From positions 620,001-684,000 of the forward strand of contig CP073042.1 of the NCBI GenBank assembly GCA_018114805.1: DNA of 64,000 nt, in the 5' to 3' direction. Position numbers and translations under genes: made by a program. Position 1 is the first letter of the stretch. Each line of letters starts with the position of its first letter. Shown piece by piece: positions 1 to 8,805 of the stretch. Source of the stretch: Candidatus Streptomyces philanthi. Its GTDB lineage: Bacteria; Actinomycetota; Actinomycetes; Streptomycetales; Streptomycetaceae. The notes under the pieces are model-generated. The model searched no databases and was not told the origin of the DNA. It was given only the letters and a program-made list of their open reading frames with translations.

Positions 1-1
1 C

Positions 2-268
2 CCCGACGCGGACGCGCTCTACGCCGACCTCAGAGCCTCCTACCTGGAGCTGGCCTGGGCGAACGCGGCGTACCGGCTGTGGCTGCTGCGTCACAACAAC
101 CCGCTGCTGCGCTCCGACGAGGCCGCGCCCGGCGCGCGCCCCTCCTCGGCCGCCGCCTCCTGCCTGGCCCCGATACCGGTCACGCTGCCCGCTCCAGGGC
201 CTGCTCCAGCGTCGGCACGGGCCGCAGCAGACCCGTCAGGTTGGCGATCTCCATCAGCCGCAGGGTGA
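2..268 (+). CDS. Hypothetical protein, 3' end only
   Basis: An open frame enters from the left edge and ends at TGA 266-268. Its first ~45 codons read as ordinary protein, rich in aromatic and charged residues (for example YLELAWANAAYRLWLLRH); the last third is Ala/Pro/Ser-rich and overlaps the convergent STAS gene by about 90 bases. I do not recognise the family. The real stop could lie earlier if the sequence carries an indel here. No function is proposed. Confidence 0.35.
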   Translation, partial: PDADALYADLRASYLELAWANAAYRLWLLRHNNPLLRSDEAAPGARPSSAAASCLAPIPVTLPAPGPAPASARAAADPSGWRSPSAAG

Positions 269-578
269 CGGCGTGCGCGCAGACCAGGCCGAGCCGCCCC
301 GCGCGCCGCGTCATGCGCTCCTCGGCGCGCACCAGCAGGGCCAGCCCCGTGCAGTCGAAGAACGGCGTACGCCGCAGGTCGACGACGACGTGCGGGGTCC
401 CGTTCGGAGCCGTCGCCTCGTCAAGAACGACCCGGATCGCCCCAGCGGTGGCGAGATCCACATCCCCCGACAGCTCCACGACGGTGGAGCCGCGCACGTC
501 GTACGACCGTGCCAGCCGCTCGCCGTCGGCCCGCTCGCCCAGGCGGCACCGCTCACACTCACCCCACACCCGCCGCAC
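180..578 (-). CDS. STAS-domain anti-sigma factor antagonist
   Basis: About 132 residues forming one STAS domain, the fold of SpoIIAA/BldG-type proteins that bind a kinase anti-sigma factor and so free a sigma factor in the cytoplasm. Recognisable parts are VVELSGDVDLATAGAIR near the N-terminus, VVVDLRRTPFFDCTGL in the middle and a C-terminal amphipathic helix. I chose the GTG at 578 because GGGGGAG lies eight bases upstream and the resulting length is typical. The open frame runs up to 806, but that extra 76 residues is Gly/Ser/Arg-rich and shows no domain. At the regulatory phosphoserine position of SpoIIAA (D-S-S-G) this protein has D-C-T-G, so the canonical acceptor is a cysteine. No anti-sigma gene is adjacent. 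Confidence 0.8.
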   Translation of the reverse strand: MRRVWGECERCRLGERADGERLARSYDVRGSTVVELSGDVDLATAGAIRVVLDEATAPNGTPHVVVDLRRTPFFDCTGLALLVRAEERMTRRAGRLGLVCAHAVTLRLMEIANLTGLLRPVPTLEQALERAA

Positions 579-941
579 GGCCCCGTCTCCCCCACAGCCC
601 CCGCTCCCCTGGTCACTCCCGTGTCCCGCGCATCCCCCCGTACCGCATGTCTCCCCCAGATTCCCTGAGTGGCCGTTGAGGGCACCTACCGTCCCGGCCT
701 CCGCCGGCCCCGAGCGCCCGTTGCGTGCGGGCAGACAGGGCGGTCTCCCCGTGCTCCACCGCCGCCGTCCTCCGTTGATGGTCACAGCCCATGCCGAGGT
801 CCCCATGTCCGCCTGACCTGTCGCCCTGGCACGGGTACGCCTGGTGCCGGTGCCTGGTGCTCGCCGACGTCGATTTCACGCCATTGGCAACTGGGGTGAC
901 AGACGGGCCACGCTAGCGGCGAGCCTCGCCGAGACAGCATG

Positions 942-1020
942 CAAGAACGATTCTTGGGAGCCGAAGAACACTCGTACGAGTGAAGACGCCCCCGCACTCT
1001 TGTTGTTGACGTGGCGTCAA
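942..1020. promoter_or_regulatory. Three perfect inverted repeats
   Basis: Within 79 bases lie CAAGAA-CGA-TTCTTG (942-956), the uninterrupted palindrome CACTCGTACGAGTG (969-982) and TTGACG-TGG-CGTCAA (1006-1020). They sit in the otherwise gene-free stretch 579-1199 upstream of the STAS gene. Three different perfect dyads so close together look like operators for dimeric regulators; which gene they control is not evident. Confidence 0.4.
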
Positions 1021-1199
1021 ACATGCTCCATGAAAGTGGGCTTGAAGTATGCGCTCCACACGGGCGGCCTCGGCTGCCGACCGGGGCCACCCGACACCGC
1101 CCCTGAGGCCGATTCCGGAGGCTCCGACGACGCCGAGCGCGAGGCCCGCACGCGTCGGCCGCCCCGACCACTGACACCTCGCCCGACGCGCTCCGGCCA

Positions 1200-1258
1200 C
1201 CGGGCCCGGAAAACACTTCCGGCCCGGCCCCTCTCGCGGACTCGCGGGGAGGGACCAG
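1200..1258 (-). terminator. Tandem hairpins beyond the partial tRNA copy
   Basis: Two GC-rich hairpins lie side by side: CCGGGCCCGGAA with TTCCGGCCCGG (1200-1227, one bulge) and a weaker one at 1228-1253. They follow the truncated tRNA copy in its transcription direction, so they may be the original terminator of the tRNA locus before element insertion. Confidence 0.4.
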
Positions 1259-1269
1259 GCCGGCTGGGC

Positions 1270-1310
1270 GGGCACAACAGGTATCGAACCTGTGACATCT
1301 GCTGCGTAAG
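1270..1310 (-). repeat. Truncated tRNA-Val 3' half (attachment-site-like repeat)
   Basis: This stretch matches 2830-2870, inside the intact tRNA gene, with only three mismatches. It holds the 3' acceptor strand, the whole T-arm and part of the anticodon arm, in the same orientation, then diverges. A 3' tRNA fragment as a direct repeat at a distance from the intact gene is the usual scar of a tyrosine-recombinase element that integrated at the tRNA 3' end. No integrase gene remains in between. Confidence 0.7.
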
Positions 1311-1413
1311 TTCCGGCTGGCGGCCAGACGAACATTATGCGGGCCGTCCGCAACCGCCGCCAAGGTTCCCCGGAACCGCCATTGTGCACCGACGTTGATG
1401 TCGGGAGTCATTG

Positions 1414-2262
1414 TTAGTTCAAAGACTCGATGTACCCAGCACCCCGGTCTCGATAGACCTTCTCGAAGTCGAAGCCGCACGCCTCGCAAGCAAGCCGTCC
1501 GCCGCGCTGGAGAATAAAAGCGATCTTCTTCTTACGCAGAGCCTTGTTCCGTTCACGTGCCCTGTGCCGGCGCATGAGCAATCGGCCTTCAGGCGCGCTG
1601 AAATCGTCGCCAAGCTCCTCGTCCTCGGTCGCCGCGAAAGACTGCAGTTCACCCGTCGTGATGCCCTGACGAATGAGCCGCGCGGCTTCAGTCATCTCCT
1701 CCGGCCGGGCAAGGAATTCGCGGAGGACCGCGACATCTAGTACACCGCCGTTGGTCGCCTTCCTCTGGTACTCCGGGTGTCGAGTGGCAATGTCGAACGT
1801 CTTGCGGGCAACACCATTGGGGTTGCGGAACTTTTCATTGCGGTCCGCTGCAGCATGGATGGGAAGGAGTTGAAGCAGGGCGGACAACTCCAACACTCGA
1901 CCGTCCCGGACGTCCAGCACCTTCCAGTCGTTCTCCCTGACCAGTTAGCAAGCGAGGATGATTTCGTCGCGGGCCCAATCTGGGGTCTTTATGGATTTGA
2001 CATGGAACCCCGCCCGCTTGAGCCACGCCGCGGCGTGCTCCTTGCCTCCACTGAACTCATCAGAACGGAGAGGTCGCCCCTGATCCCACGTGTGCGCCAC
2101 ACCAGCGATGGCCTTGGAGTCGTACTCCTGACCTTCGTGCACCACGACATACGAGCGGGCCTCCTTGAAGCCGTACTTCGCCAGGAACGCATCACGTCCC
2201 AACTCGTCATGTTCCGCGATGGCCTTCAGTACGGATTCCTGTGTGATCGCTTCTTTGCGCAT
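1414..2262 (-). pseudogene. ScoMcrA-like HNH endonuclease, nonsense-broken and 3'-truncated
   Basis: Two open frames in the same phase are separated by one TAA (1945-1947). The first (2262-1948) carries the N-terminal head domain of ScoMcrA-type modification-dependent restriction enzymes, with YDSKAIAGVAH and AAAWLKRAGFHV. The second contains the start of the HNH nuclease domain (LACEACGFDFEKVY, RGAGYIE) but stops just where the catalytic Cys-His-His block should follow. The catalytic His residues are therefore absent and the remnant is almost certainly inactive. ScoMcrA cuts methylated or phosphorothioate DNA and often sits on islands. Here it lies between a tRNA gene and its partial copy, which fits the remains of an integrated element. 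Confidence 0.75.
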
Positions 2263-2790
2263 GCCAGCAGCGTACGACCCAGGGCTGACAACCCCCGGCC
2301 GATCGATGTGACCTGTCAGAGGTGCTGGCTGCACGGCACGCCCGATCGTGCGAGTCATGTCCGCTGCACGGCCCGCCTGCATGCTGCACGGTTGCGTTGA
2401 ATGTCGCTTGGCACTCAAGCGACGCAAACATCACGGTGTGGGTGGAGCGGCCCGCGGTGGAAACGCGGACCGCCCCCGCTTTTTCCTCCCTCTTACCCTG
2501 GGCTTCCAGCGAGGGCGGGTTTGTGCGGCTGTGCTGGCCGAACGCCGCCCAAGGAAAGGGGATGCGCCGACTGCCTCCCAGCACGATAGCGCCACACTGC
2601 TCTCCACGGCCGGCGTCGCGCCGCCGAAGGCGATGACGGCCTTCGAGCACAGTCAGATCACGAGACCATGCATCTGTCCCTACACCGCCCAGGAGACCCA
2701 GCGCGAGGCGGTGAGCCGTGTGGACCGGCCGCTGGGGAAGCACGTCGGCCGGGGGCGACCGCCTCGTTGATGGCACATGTGAATGCCAAA
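2263..2790. other. Gene-free stretch inside the tRNA-flanked element
   Basis: No open frame here has a recognisable product, a sensible start and a ribosome binding site; the frames present are short shadows on both strands. It probably represents decayed element DNA between the endonuclease remnant and the tRNA terminator. Confidence 0.4.
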
Positions 2791-2817
2791 GCCCCCAGCC
2801 AATGATCGACTGGGGGC
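2791..2817 (-). terminator. Terminator downstream of tRNA-Val
   Basis: GCCCCCAG (2791-2798) pairs perfectly with CTGGGGGC (2810-2817), beginning 12 bases after the tRNA 3' end. On the minus strand the stem is followed by TTT. It would stop transcription of the tRNA. Confidence 0.75.
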
Positions 2818-2828
2818 CTTGTCACGGG

Positions 2829-2900
2829 TGGGCACAACAGGGATCGAACCTGTGACATCTGCTTTGTAAGAGCAGCGCTCTACCGCTGAGCTATGCGCCC
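2829..2900 (-). tRNA. tRNA-Val (anticodon UAC)
   Basis: The minus strand folds into a complete cloverleaf: acceptor GGGCGCA with TGTGCCC (one G-T pair), D-arm GCTC/GAGC, anticodon stem CTGCT/AGCAG around loop CTTACAA (anticodon TAC), and T-arm ACAGG/CCTGT with loop TTCGATC. The discriminator base is A and no CCA is encoded. The 3' half is repeated at 1270-1310. Confidence 0.92.
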
Positions 2901-3119
2901 TGGCACGCGCCGACAGCGTACCCCGACCCGGCCCCGTACTCGCAAACTCGTGCCCCTGTGGGGCCGGGGCTCAGGTCGGTCGGGCCGTGGGGGCGCTCGG
3001 GCGGAGGCGGAGGGGGAAGCGAGGGGCGGGGTGGGGCGCGAACTATCCGGCCCGTGTGTTCGTCCCTAACGGGTGGGAGAATGGCATCCGGGCCTGGGGC
3101 GATTCATAGGGAGAGGGTA

Positions 3120-4518
3120 GTGACGGCGACCACCGCGCAGTCTGTACGCCTAGTACGTCGCCTGCTTCATGGCCGACCGCCCGCCCGCGGCGGTGCCACC
3201 ACGAGTGCCGGTGCCACACGCCGGGCGGCCGGGGACGTGCTCGTGCTCGTCGCGCTGCCGGTGCCGCTGGTGCTGGCCACGCTGGCCGGGTCGTTCACCG
3301 GGGGCGGGACCCGGCGTTGGTTCGGGCGGGGTGAGAGCCAGTGGGCCGACGCGCAGGCGGCCAAGGACGCCGCCGCCGCCGCGTTCTACGAGCTGGACAC
3401 CGCCCAGCGGGACCTGCGGATCTCCATCGAGACGATCGCGGCCGTGGACGACTCCCCCGCCGCGCGCCGGGCCGTCAGCAACTTCGCGGCGCTCGGCGAG
3501 CGCATCGACCAGGCCAGCCACGACTACATCAGCGCCGTCGACTCGCACGATCTGGACCGCGACGATCTGGAAGCCTCCGCCGCCTCCCGCGCCCGTGCCG
3601 AGCTGACGCGGGCCAAGGCCGAGCTGGAGCGCGCCAAAGGGGGACCTCGACCGGTTCGCCGAGGGCCTGGCGCCCTTGTTGCGGACGGCCGAGACCCAGT
3701 TGGCCCGGCAGGCGCTGCTGGCCGCCACCCAGGCGCTGGACGCGGTGCGGGCCTCCGGGTTGCGGGCCGACGAGTTGGCGGCCCGGCTCGCCGCGCTCTC
3801 GCCCGAGCTGACCAAGCTCAACCAGGGCGCCGGGCAGCACGGGGTGCAGGAGACGATCCGGCGCGCCGATCACGTGCTGCGCGCGGCCGAGGCCGTGCGC
3901 GGGGAGGCCGAGCGGCTGCCGGCGACCGCGGCCGACATCGACAAGCGGCTGGTATCGCTGCGTACCCGGGCCGAGGCCATCACCACGCGCGCCGCGGGCG
4001 TCGAGCCGGTGCTCAGCGAGTTGCGCCGGCGCTACAGCGCCGCCTGCTGGCAGGACCTCCAGCCCGTGCCCGAGCAGGCCGCGCACACGGTGGCGCAGGC
4101 CGAGGCAAAGCTGGCCGAGGCGCGGGTGGCTCGCGAGGAGCAGCGCTGGCCGGACGCGCTGTCGCTGCTGTCCACGGCGTGGGCGCTGCTCAACACCACC
4201 GACGAGGCGGTGTCCACCGCCGGCGACCGGCTGCGCCGGCTGGACGAGGTCTCCCACGACCAGGCGCACGAGGTGGAGCGCACCCGGTTCGCCGTGCGGG
4301 ACGCGCAGCGGCTGGCCATGGCGGGGCGCAACACCCCCGATCCGCGTCACGCCCGCTCGCTGGACGACGCCGTCGCGCGGTTGGACCGCGCGATCGCCGG
4401 CCTGGAGGGGCGGCACCCCGACTGGTGGCACTTCCTCACCGAGACCGAGGCCGTGCGGCGGACCGCGGCCCGGGTCGTGCGGGAGATCCGCGAGGAGCGC
4501 GGGGTGTCCGGCGGCTGA
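3120..4518 (+). pseudogene. Membrane-anchored coiled-coil protein, one frameshift
   Basis: Translation from GTG 3120 (GGGAGAGGG upstream) gives an Arg-rich start, one hydrophobic segment around residues 40-60 (VLVLVALPVPLVLATLAG), then long Ala/Glu/Arg helices of coiled-coil type. After codon ~172 the frame is lost in a G run near 3640; removing one G joins it to the frame ending at TGA 4518, giving about 465 residues. Heptad-like helices continue (LARQALLAATQALDAVRA), ending with DWWHFLTETEAVRRTAARV. I do not recognise the family. The architecture suggests a structural or scaffold protein at the membrane. The homopolymer position makes a sequence error plausible. Confidence 0.6.
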
Positions 4519-4630
4519 GCCGCGCCGGAGCCTGGCCGCGACGCGCGTACCGCGTGGTCGTGGGGCGGTGGTAGGGGCGGGGTGGCGAGCGGGGGTCCGG
4601 CCGGCGGCGGATCGCGATTAGGCTGCGGGC

Positions 4631-4845
4631 ATGCCTCGTTACGAATACCGCTGCCGCGCCTGTAGCGCCAACTTCGAGCTGAGCCGGCCAATGGCGGACT
4701 CCAACGCGCCCGCCACCTGCCCCGACGGGCACGGCGACACGGTCAAGCTGCTGTCGACGGTCGCCGTCGGCACCGGCGCCGCCTCGCGTGGTCCCGCCGC
4801 GGGCGGCGGGGGGGCGGTTGCAGCGGCGGTGGATGCTGCGGCTGA
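4631..4845 (+). pseudogene. FmdB-family zinc ribbon protein, frameshift in G run
   Basis: The start is typical of the small FmdB/regulatory zinc-ribbon family: MPRYEYRCRACSANFELS, then CPDGHGDTVKLLS. The usual proteins have two CxxC-type pairs and end in a Gly/Cys tail. Here that tail (GGCSGGGCCG then TGA 4843-4845) is present only after shifting frame in the run of seven G at 4808-4814; without the shift the frame runs on as low-complexity Ala/Pro/Arg to 4999. About 71 residues when corrected. The role is unknown; a metal-binding regulatory function is the usual guess. Confidence 0.75.
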
Positions 4846-4914
4846 GCGCCCGCCGGTCGCGCGCTCGGCGGCCCCACCAGGCTGTCCCGGCGCACCCGCC
4901 CGCCGCCCGCGCGC

Positions 4915-5728
4915 TCAGCGTGCGGGCGGCGGAGTCTGGGCCGGGCGCGCGTCCGCGTCCTGGCCGGCCCCCGGGGGTGGCGCGGCGTCGGGCGAGTGAA
5001 CCGGTGACGGCCGAGCTGTGCACCGTGAAGGCCATCGTGCCCGGCACGTACCGGTCGTCCGACCACTCGATGGGCGCGCTGGCCGGGTCGGTGCTGCGGC
5101 GGCGCTCGCGGAGCAGCGGGTCGCCGGGCTGGCAGCCGGGCGTCGTCCGCGTCGGCCCGTACGAGGTCGATGGTGTGGTGCGCGTCGGCGATCATGACGC
5201 CCTGTTCCTCGAGCCGTACCGTGTACGAGACGGTGTCCGGGTCCAGCGCGGCGACGAGGGCGCCGACGGGCTCCGGGTAGACCGTGCGCTCGATCATGAC
5301 CGGCCGGCCGGAGAGCGTACGGACCGGAGCATGCGGTAGACCGTGGCCCGCGGGTCGAGCCGGAGCTGCTCGCGTTCGGTGGCGTCGGCCAGGTGGCGCT
5401 CGATCGAGACGACCCGGCCGCCGGGCTCCTCGTCGATGGAGCGGGCCCAGCGGGTGAAGCTGAGGAGTTCGCCGAAGCTCTGCGCGCCCTCGGAACCGAG
5501 GATGACCCGGCGGGTGCCGCGCCGGGAGGTGACCAGGCCCTCCGCGCGGAGCACGGCGAGGGCCTGTCGCACGGTGCCGCGCGAGACGCCGTAGCGCTGC
5601 GCCAGGTCGCCCTCGGCCGGCAGTCGGCCGCCCGATCCGTACGCCCCGTCAGTGATCGCCTGCCGCAGGTCGGCGGCCACCTTCTGGTACATCGTCCGCG
5701 GCCGGCCCGCGGTCGCGCCGTTCGCCAC
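4915..5728 (-). pseudogene. GntR-family (UTRA) regulator with frameshifts
   Basis: GTG 5728 follows GGAGGAGAGG. The N-terminal winged helix is clear (TMYQKVAADLRQAIT, RYGVSRGTVRQALAVL), followed by a UTRA ligand-binding domain of the HutC type. Near 5305 a C is missing, so the open frame stops at 5294; restoring it gives LSGRPVMIERTVYPEPVGAL and the rest of the domain. A second shift near 5135 is needed to read GCQPGDPLLRERRRSTDP and PIEWSDDRYVPGTMAFT. The 3' end is uncertain, since a third slip in a C run would give the stop at 4915. As read, only the DNA-binding half would be made. The ligand is unknown. Confidence 0.75.
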
Positions 5729-5885
5729 TGCCTCTCCTCCACGTCTCCCGCGCCCTCGCCTGGCCAGCGCCCCTCGCCACGTAGACCCCGTGCCGTGGGG
5801 GCTGGCGCCGCGCGCGTCCTGGGACGGGAGCCTAGCCGCGCGCGGCGCGCTCGCCGGACGCCCCGGGGCGGGGCGGCGCGGATGG

Positions 5886-6545
5886 CTAGCGGCGGCGGGC
5901 CAGTGTCAGGCCGTCGGCGACCTCCAGCATCACCGAGTCCACCCGGGAGTCGGCCAGCACGTGCTCGTTGAAGGCGTGGATCGCGGCGCCGTTGGGGGAC
6001 GCGGAGGGCAGGTCGGCGACCTGGCCGCCGTAACAGACGTTGTCGGCGGCGATCAGCCGCCCGGACGTCCGAGGCAGCAGCTCCTCCCAGTAGGCCAGGT
6101 AGCCCTGCTTGTCGGCGTCGATGAAGGCCAGGTCGACATGGGGTTCGGGGGGCATCGCGCGCAGCGTCCGGAGAGCGGGGGCAATGCGCAGGTCGATGCG
6201 GTCGGCGACGTCGGGCCGCTGCCAGGCCGCGCGGCCGTACTCCGCCCACTCGGCGGAGACGTCGCAGGCGATGAGCCTTCCCTCCGGGAGCAGCGCCCGG
6301 GCCATGCACAGGGCGGACAGACCGGTGAAGGTGCCGATCTCCACAACGTGGCAGGCGTCGATCAGCCGGACCAGGAACGCGAGCAGCGGCCCCTGCTCCT
6401 GCGCGATCTGCATGCCCGCGTGGTCCGGCAGGGCGGCCCTGGTACGGGCGACGAGTTCGCGCTGTACGGCGTCGGGTGGAGGGTTGTGCGCCGGTACATA
6501 GGCGTGCAGCGCGCTGGACAGTGCCGGACGTTTGGAATCGGCCAT
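5886..6545 (-). CDS. Class I SAM-dependent O-methyltransferase
   Basis: A 219-residue protein of the caffeoyl-CoA/catechol O-methyltransferase family. The SAM-binding motif VVEIGTFTGLSALCMARAL lies at about residues 68-86, the acidic motif LIACDVS follows, and the metal-site region reads VDLAFIDADKQGYLAYWE. The length is normal for the family and the frame is intact. The ATG at 6545 follows GAGAGAGAAGGG. It stands alone between the GntR remnant and a terminator, so its substrate, probably a small hydroxylated aromatic, cannot be inferred. Confidence 0.88.
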   Translation of the reverse strand: MADSKRPALSSALHAYVPAHNPPPDAVQRELVARTRAALPDHAGMQIAQEQGPLLAFLVRLIDACHVVEIGTFTGLSALCMARALLPEGRLIACDVSAEWAEYGRAAWQRPDVADRIDLRIAPALRTLRAMPPEPHVDLAFIDADKQGYLAYWEELLPRTSGRLIAADNVCYGGQVADLPSASPNGAAIHAFNEHVLADSRVDSVMLEVADGLTLARRR

Positions 6546-6640
6546 GGAAACCCTTCTCTCTCACTGCGGAGCGACGGTGTTCCTCGCACTCGCCCGAAAG
6601 CGGCGACCGCCCGCCGAGCGGTGTGACCGCCATGAGCGAG

Positions 6641-6675
6641 CGCCCCCGTGGGGCACGCCGTGCCGCACGGGGGCG
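6641..6675. terminator. Strong hairpin after the response regulator
   Basis: CGCCCCCGTG (6641-6650) pairs perfectly with CACGGGGGCG (6666-6675), and the loop itself can form GGCAC/GTGCC. It lies just beyond the stop of the response regulator and before the O-methyltransferase start. Confidence 0.7.
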
Positions 6676-6683
6676 ATCCCGCC

Positions 6684-7334
6684 TTAACTACCCACGTACC
6701 GGAGCACGGCAAGCACCCGGCGGCTGTAGCCGGTGGTTCCGGTCAGCTCCAGCTTGTCGAAGATGGCGTTGATGTGCTTCTCGACGGCGCTGCAGGAGAC
6801 GTGCAGCCGCTGCGCGATGGCGGCGTTGGCGTGTCCCTGCGCCATCTCGCCGAGCACCTCGCGCTCGGTGAGCCGGGCGAGCGGGTCCGTGTGGGTGCTG
6901 CGGGCCAGGAGTTGGCGTACCACCTTGGGGTCGAAGGCGGCATGGCCCGCGGCGACCCGCTCCAGGGCGTCCAGGAACTCGTCCACCTGCACCACCCGGT
7001 CCTTCAGCAGGTAGCCGACGCCCCCGCCGCCGGCGGTCATCTCGCCGGTCAGCAGCTCGGTGGCGTAGCGCTTCTCGACGTACTGGGAGAGCACGAGCGC
7101 CCCGAGCCGGGGGTGGCGGCCGCGGATCTCCAGGGCGGCGGGCAGCCCCTCGTCGGTGTGGGTGGGGGGCATCCGTACGTCGACGCAGACCGCGTCCGCC
7201 GGGTGCTCGTCCACCGCCGCCAGCAGCGCGGTCGCGTCGCCGACAGCCGCGACGACGTCGTGGCCCTCCTCGGTGAGCAGCCGCACGAGGCCCTCGCGCA
7301 GCAGGGTCGAGTCGTCGGCCAGGATTACGCGCAT
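6684..7334 (-). CDS. NarL/LuxR-type response regulator
   Basis: 216 residues: a receiver domain with acidic pair D7-D8 and phosphoacceptor Asp52 in VCVDVRMPP, then a LuxR-type helix-turn-helix (LTEREVLGEMAQG, AVEKHINAIFDKL) near residues 148-195. Its start overlaps the stop of the histidine kinase gene by 10 bases, so the two are translated as a coupled pair in the kinase-regulator order. It should act as a transcription factor in the cytoplasm once phosphorylated; the target genes are not evident. Confidence 0.92.
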   Translation of the reverse strand: MRVILADDSTLLREGLVRLLTEEGHDVVAAVGDATALLAAVDEHPADAVCVDVRMPPTHTDEGLPAALEIRGRHPRLGALVLSQYVEKRYATELLTGEMTAGGGGVGYLLKDRVVQVDEFLDALERVAAGHAAFDPKVVRQLLARSTHTDPLARLTEREVLGEMAQGHANAAIAQRLHVSCSAVEKHINAIFDKLELTGTTGYSRRVLAVLRYVGS

Positions 7335-8593
7335 GGCAACTCCGCGGTGATGGTGGTGGGGCCGCCCGGCGGGCTGTCCACCCGCAGGGTGCCGTCGATC
7401 GCCGCGACCCGGCGGGCCAGCCCGAGCAGGCCGCTGCCCGTCGGGTCGGCGCCGCCCGAGCCGTCGTCGGTGATCCGCGCCCGCAGGACGAAGGACGGGG
7501 CGCGGTCGGCGCCGTGGGCGGCGCGGGTCGGGGCCCGGGGCTGGGTCGGCTCCGGCGCTCCGTCGCGCGCGCCGGGCAACCCCGTGGCGACGGGCACCGG
7601 GGCGGGCGGCGCGGGCTCGGCCGGGGCGCGGGTCACGGCGATGTGGACGGGCTGTGCCCCGGAGTGCTTGACGGCGTTGGTGACGGCCTCGCTGACCACG
7701 AAGTAGGCGACGGTGCGGACCTCCGTCGCGGGCTCGGCGGTGAGGCCGTAGTCGAGTCGCACGGGCAGCCCGACGCGCTCGGCGACGGTCTGCAGGGCGG
7801 CCCGCAGCCCCGCCTCGTCCAAGACCGTGGGGTAGACCCGCCAGGCCACCTCGCGCAGCTCGTCCAGCGCCTGCCGGCTCTCCTCGTGCGCCTGCTCCAA
7901 CAGGGCCCGGGTGCGCGCCGCGTCCTGGCCTCGGCGGGCCCGGCCGAGCAGCATGCCGAGCGCCACGAGGCGCTGCTGCACCCCGTCGTGCAGGTCGCGT
8001 TCGATGCGGCGGCGTTCGTCGTGCACGGCGACGACGACGCCGGCCCGGCTGCTGGCCAATTCCTCGATCCGGCGGCGCAGCTCGTCCTGCGGTTCGGGGC
8101 CGAGGAAGTACCAGGCGAGCCGCTGTTCCAGGGCGACGACGCCGAACAGGCCCTGGGCGTCGAGGAAGAGGAAGAGCAGGAACATGCCGGCGACGGAGGA
8201 GTAGATCTGCTCGTCGCGGTTGTACGGGTGGAACATGGGCCAGCCCCAGATGATCAGCGACCCGTACAGGGCGCCGGTCAGCACGGAGAGCACCACCAGG
8301 CAGCCGAGCGGCGCGAGCAGCCAGCGCACCACCAGGCAGCCGAGCGGCGCGAGCAGCCAGCGCACGGCCAGGTAGCCGAGCGGCGCGAGCAGCCAGCGCA
8401 CGGCCAGGTAGCCGAGCGCCCGGCTGCCGCCGTAGGAGGAGCCGATCTCGACGTGCAGGAAGTACACCAGGCGGCGCCGCTCCACCCGCGCCAGGCGGCG
8501 CGCCCCGCGGGCCACGGCCCGCAGCACCGCCTGCCGGGCCCGCGGCCAGACGAACACGCACAGCAGCGCCAGGCCGCTGAGCGCCGCATACAT
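7325..8593 (-). CDS. Sensor histidine kinase (HisKA_3/DesK-NarX type)
   Basis: From ATG 8593 the frame encodes 422 residues: an N-terminal membrane region, the dimerisation/phosphoacceptor helix RRRIERDLHDGVQQRL (His of RDLHDG) and an HATPase domain with N-box VSEAVTNAVKHSGA and G-box region DPTGSGLLGLARRV. A Pro/Ala-rich insert lies between the N and G boxes. Upstream in another frame, MVMWVRRGLRISVGLVIGG looks like the true N-terminus and first membrane helix (ATG 8672); one extra G near 8605 would explain the split. The membrane region contains 3.5 copies of a 12-residue unit. It pairs with the response regulator that follows. Signal unknown. Confidence 0.85.
   Translation of the reverse strand: MYAALSGLALLCVFVWPRARQAVLRAVARGARRLARVERRRLVYFLHVEIGSSYGGSRALGYLAVRWLLAPLGYLAVRWLLAPLGCLVVRWLLAPLGCLVVLSVLTGALYGSLIIWGWPMFHPYNRDEQIYSSVAGMFLLFLFLDAQGLFGVVALEQRLAWYFLGPEPQDELRRRIEELASSRAGVVVAVHDERRRIERDLHDGVQQRLVALGMLLGRARRGQDAARTRALLEQAHEESRQALDELREVAWRVYPTVLDEAGLRAALQTVAERVGLPVRLDYGLTAEPATEVRTVAYFVVSEAVTNAVKHSGAQPVHIAVTRAPAEPAPPAPVPVATGLPGARDGAPEPTQPRAPTRAAHGADRAPSFVLRARITDDGSGGADPTGSGLLGLARRVAAIDGTLRVDSPPGGPTTITAELPCA
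8293..8418 (-). repeat. 36-bp tandem repeat inside the kinase gene (3.5 copies)
   Basis: Units 8293-8328, 8329-8364 and 8365-8400 plus a half unit to 8418 are nearly identical in DNA. Each encodes 12 residues of the type LGYLAVRWLLAP, so the array forms repeated hydrophobic segments with an Arg-Trp pair, in the membrane part of the sensor. Confidence 0.9.
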
Positions 8594-8805
8594 CCAGGCC
8601 CACCACGGCCGTGCAGCCGCCGATCACCAGCCCCACCGATATGCGCAGCCCGCGCCGCACCCACATGACCATGCCCCGCACGCTAGCCGCCCCAACGAGG
8701 CCGGCACACTGAGGATTTCCGCAGGTCGTGGCTGTGGCCGATGGCAGGCCGGTTGGGCGGCGCACACCATGGCCCGGGGGCGGCGCCGTTTCTAGCGTTT
8801 CGGGC

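Noticed and set aside
1270..1310. A second functional tRNA-Val gene
   Set aside because: Only the 3' half matches; the 5' acceptor strand, D-arm and a complete anticodon stem are missing.
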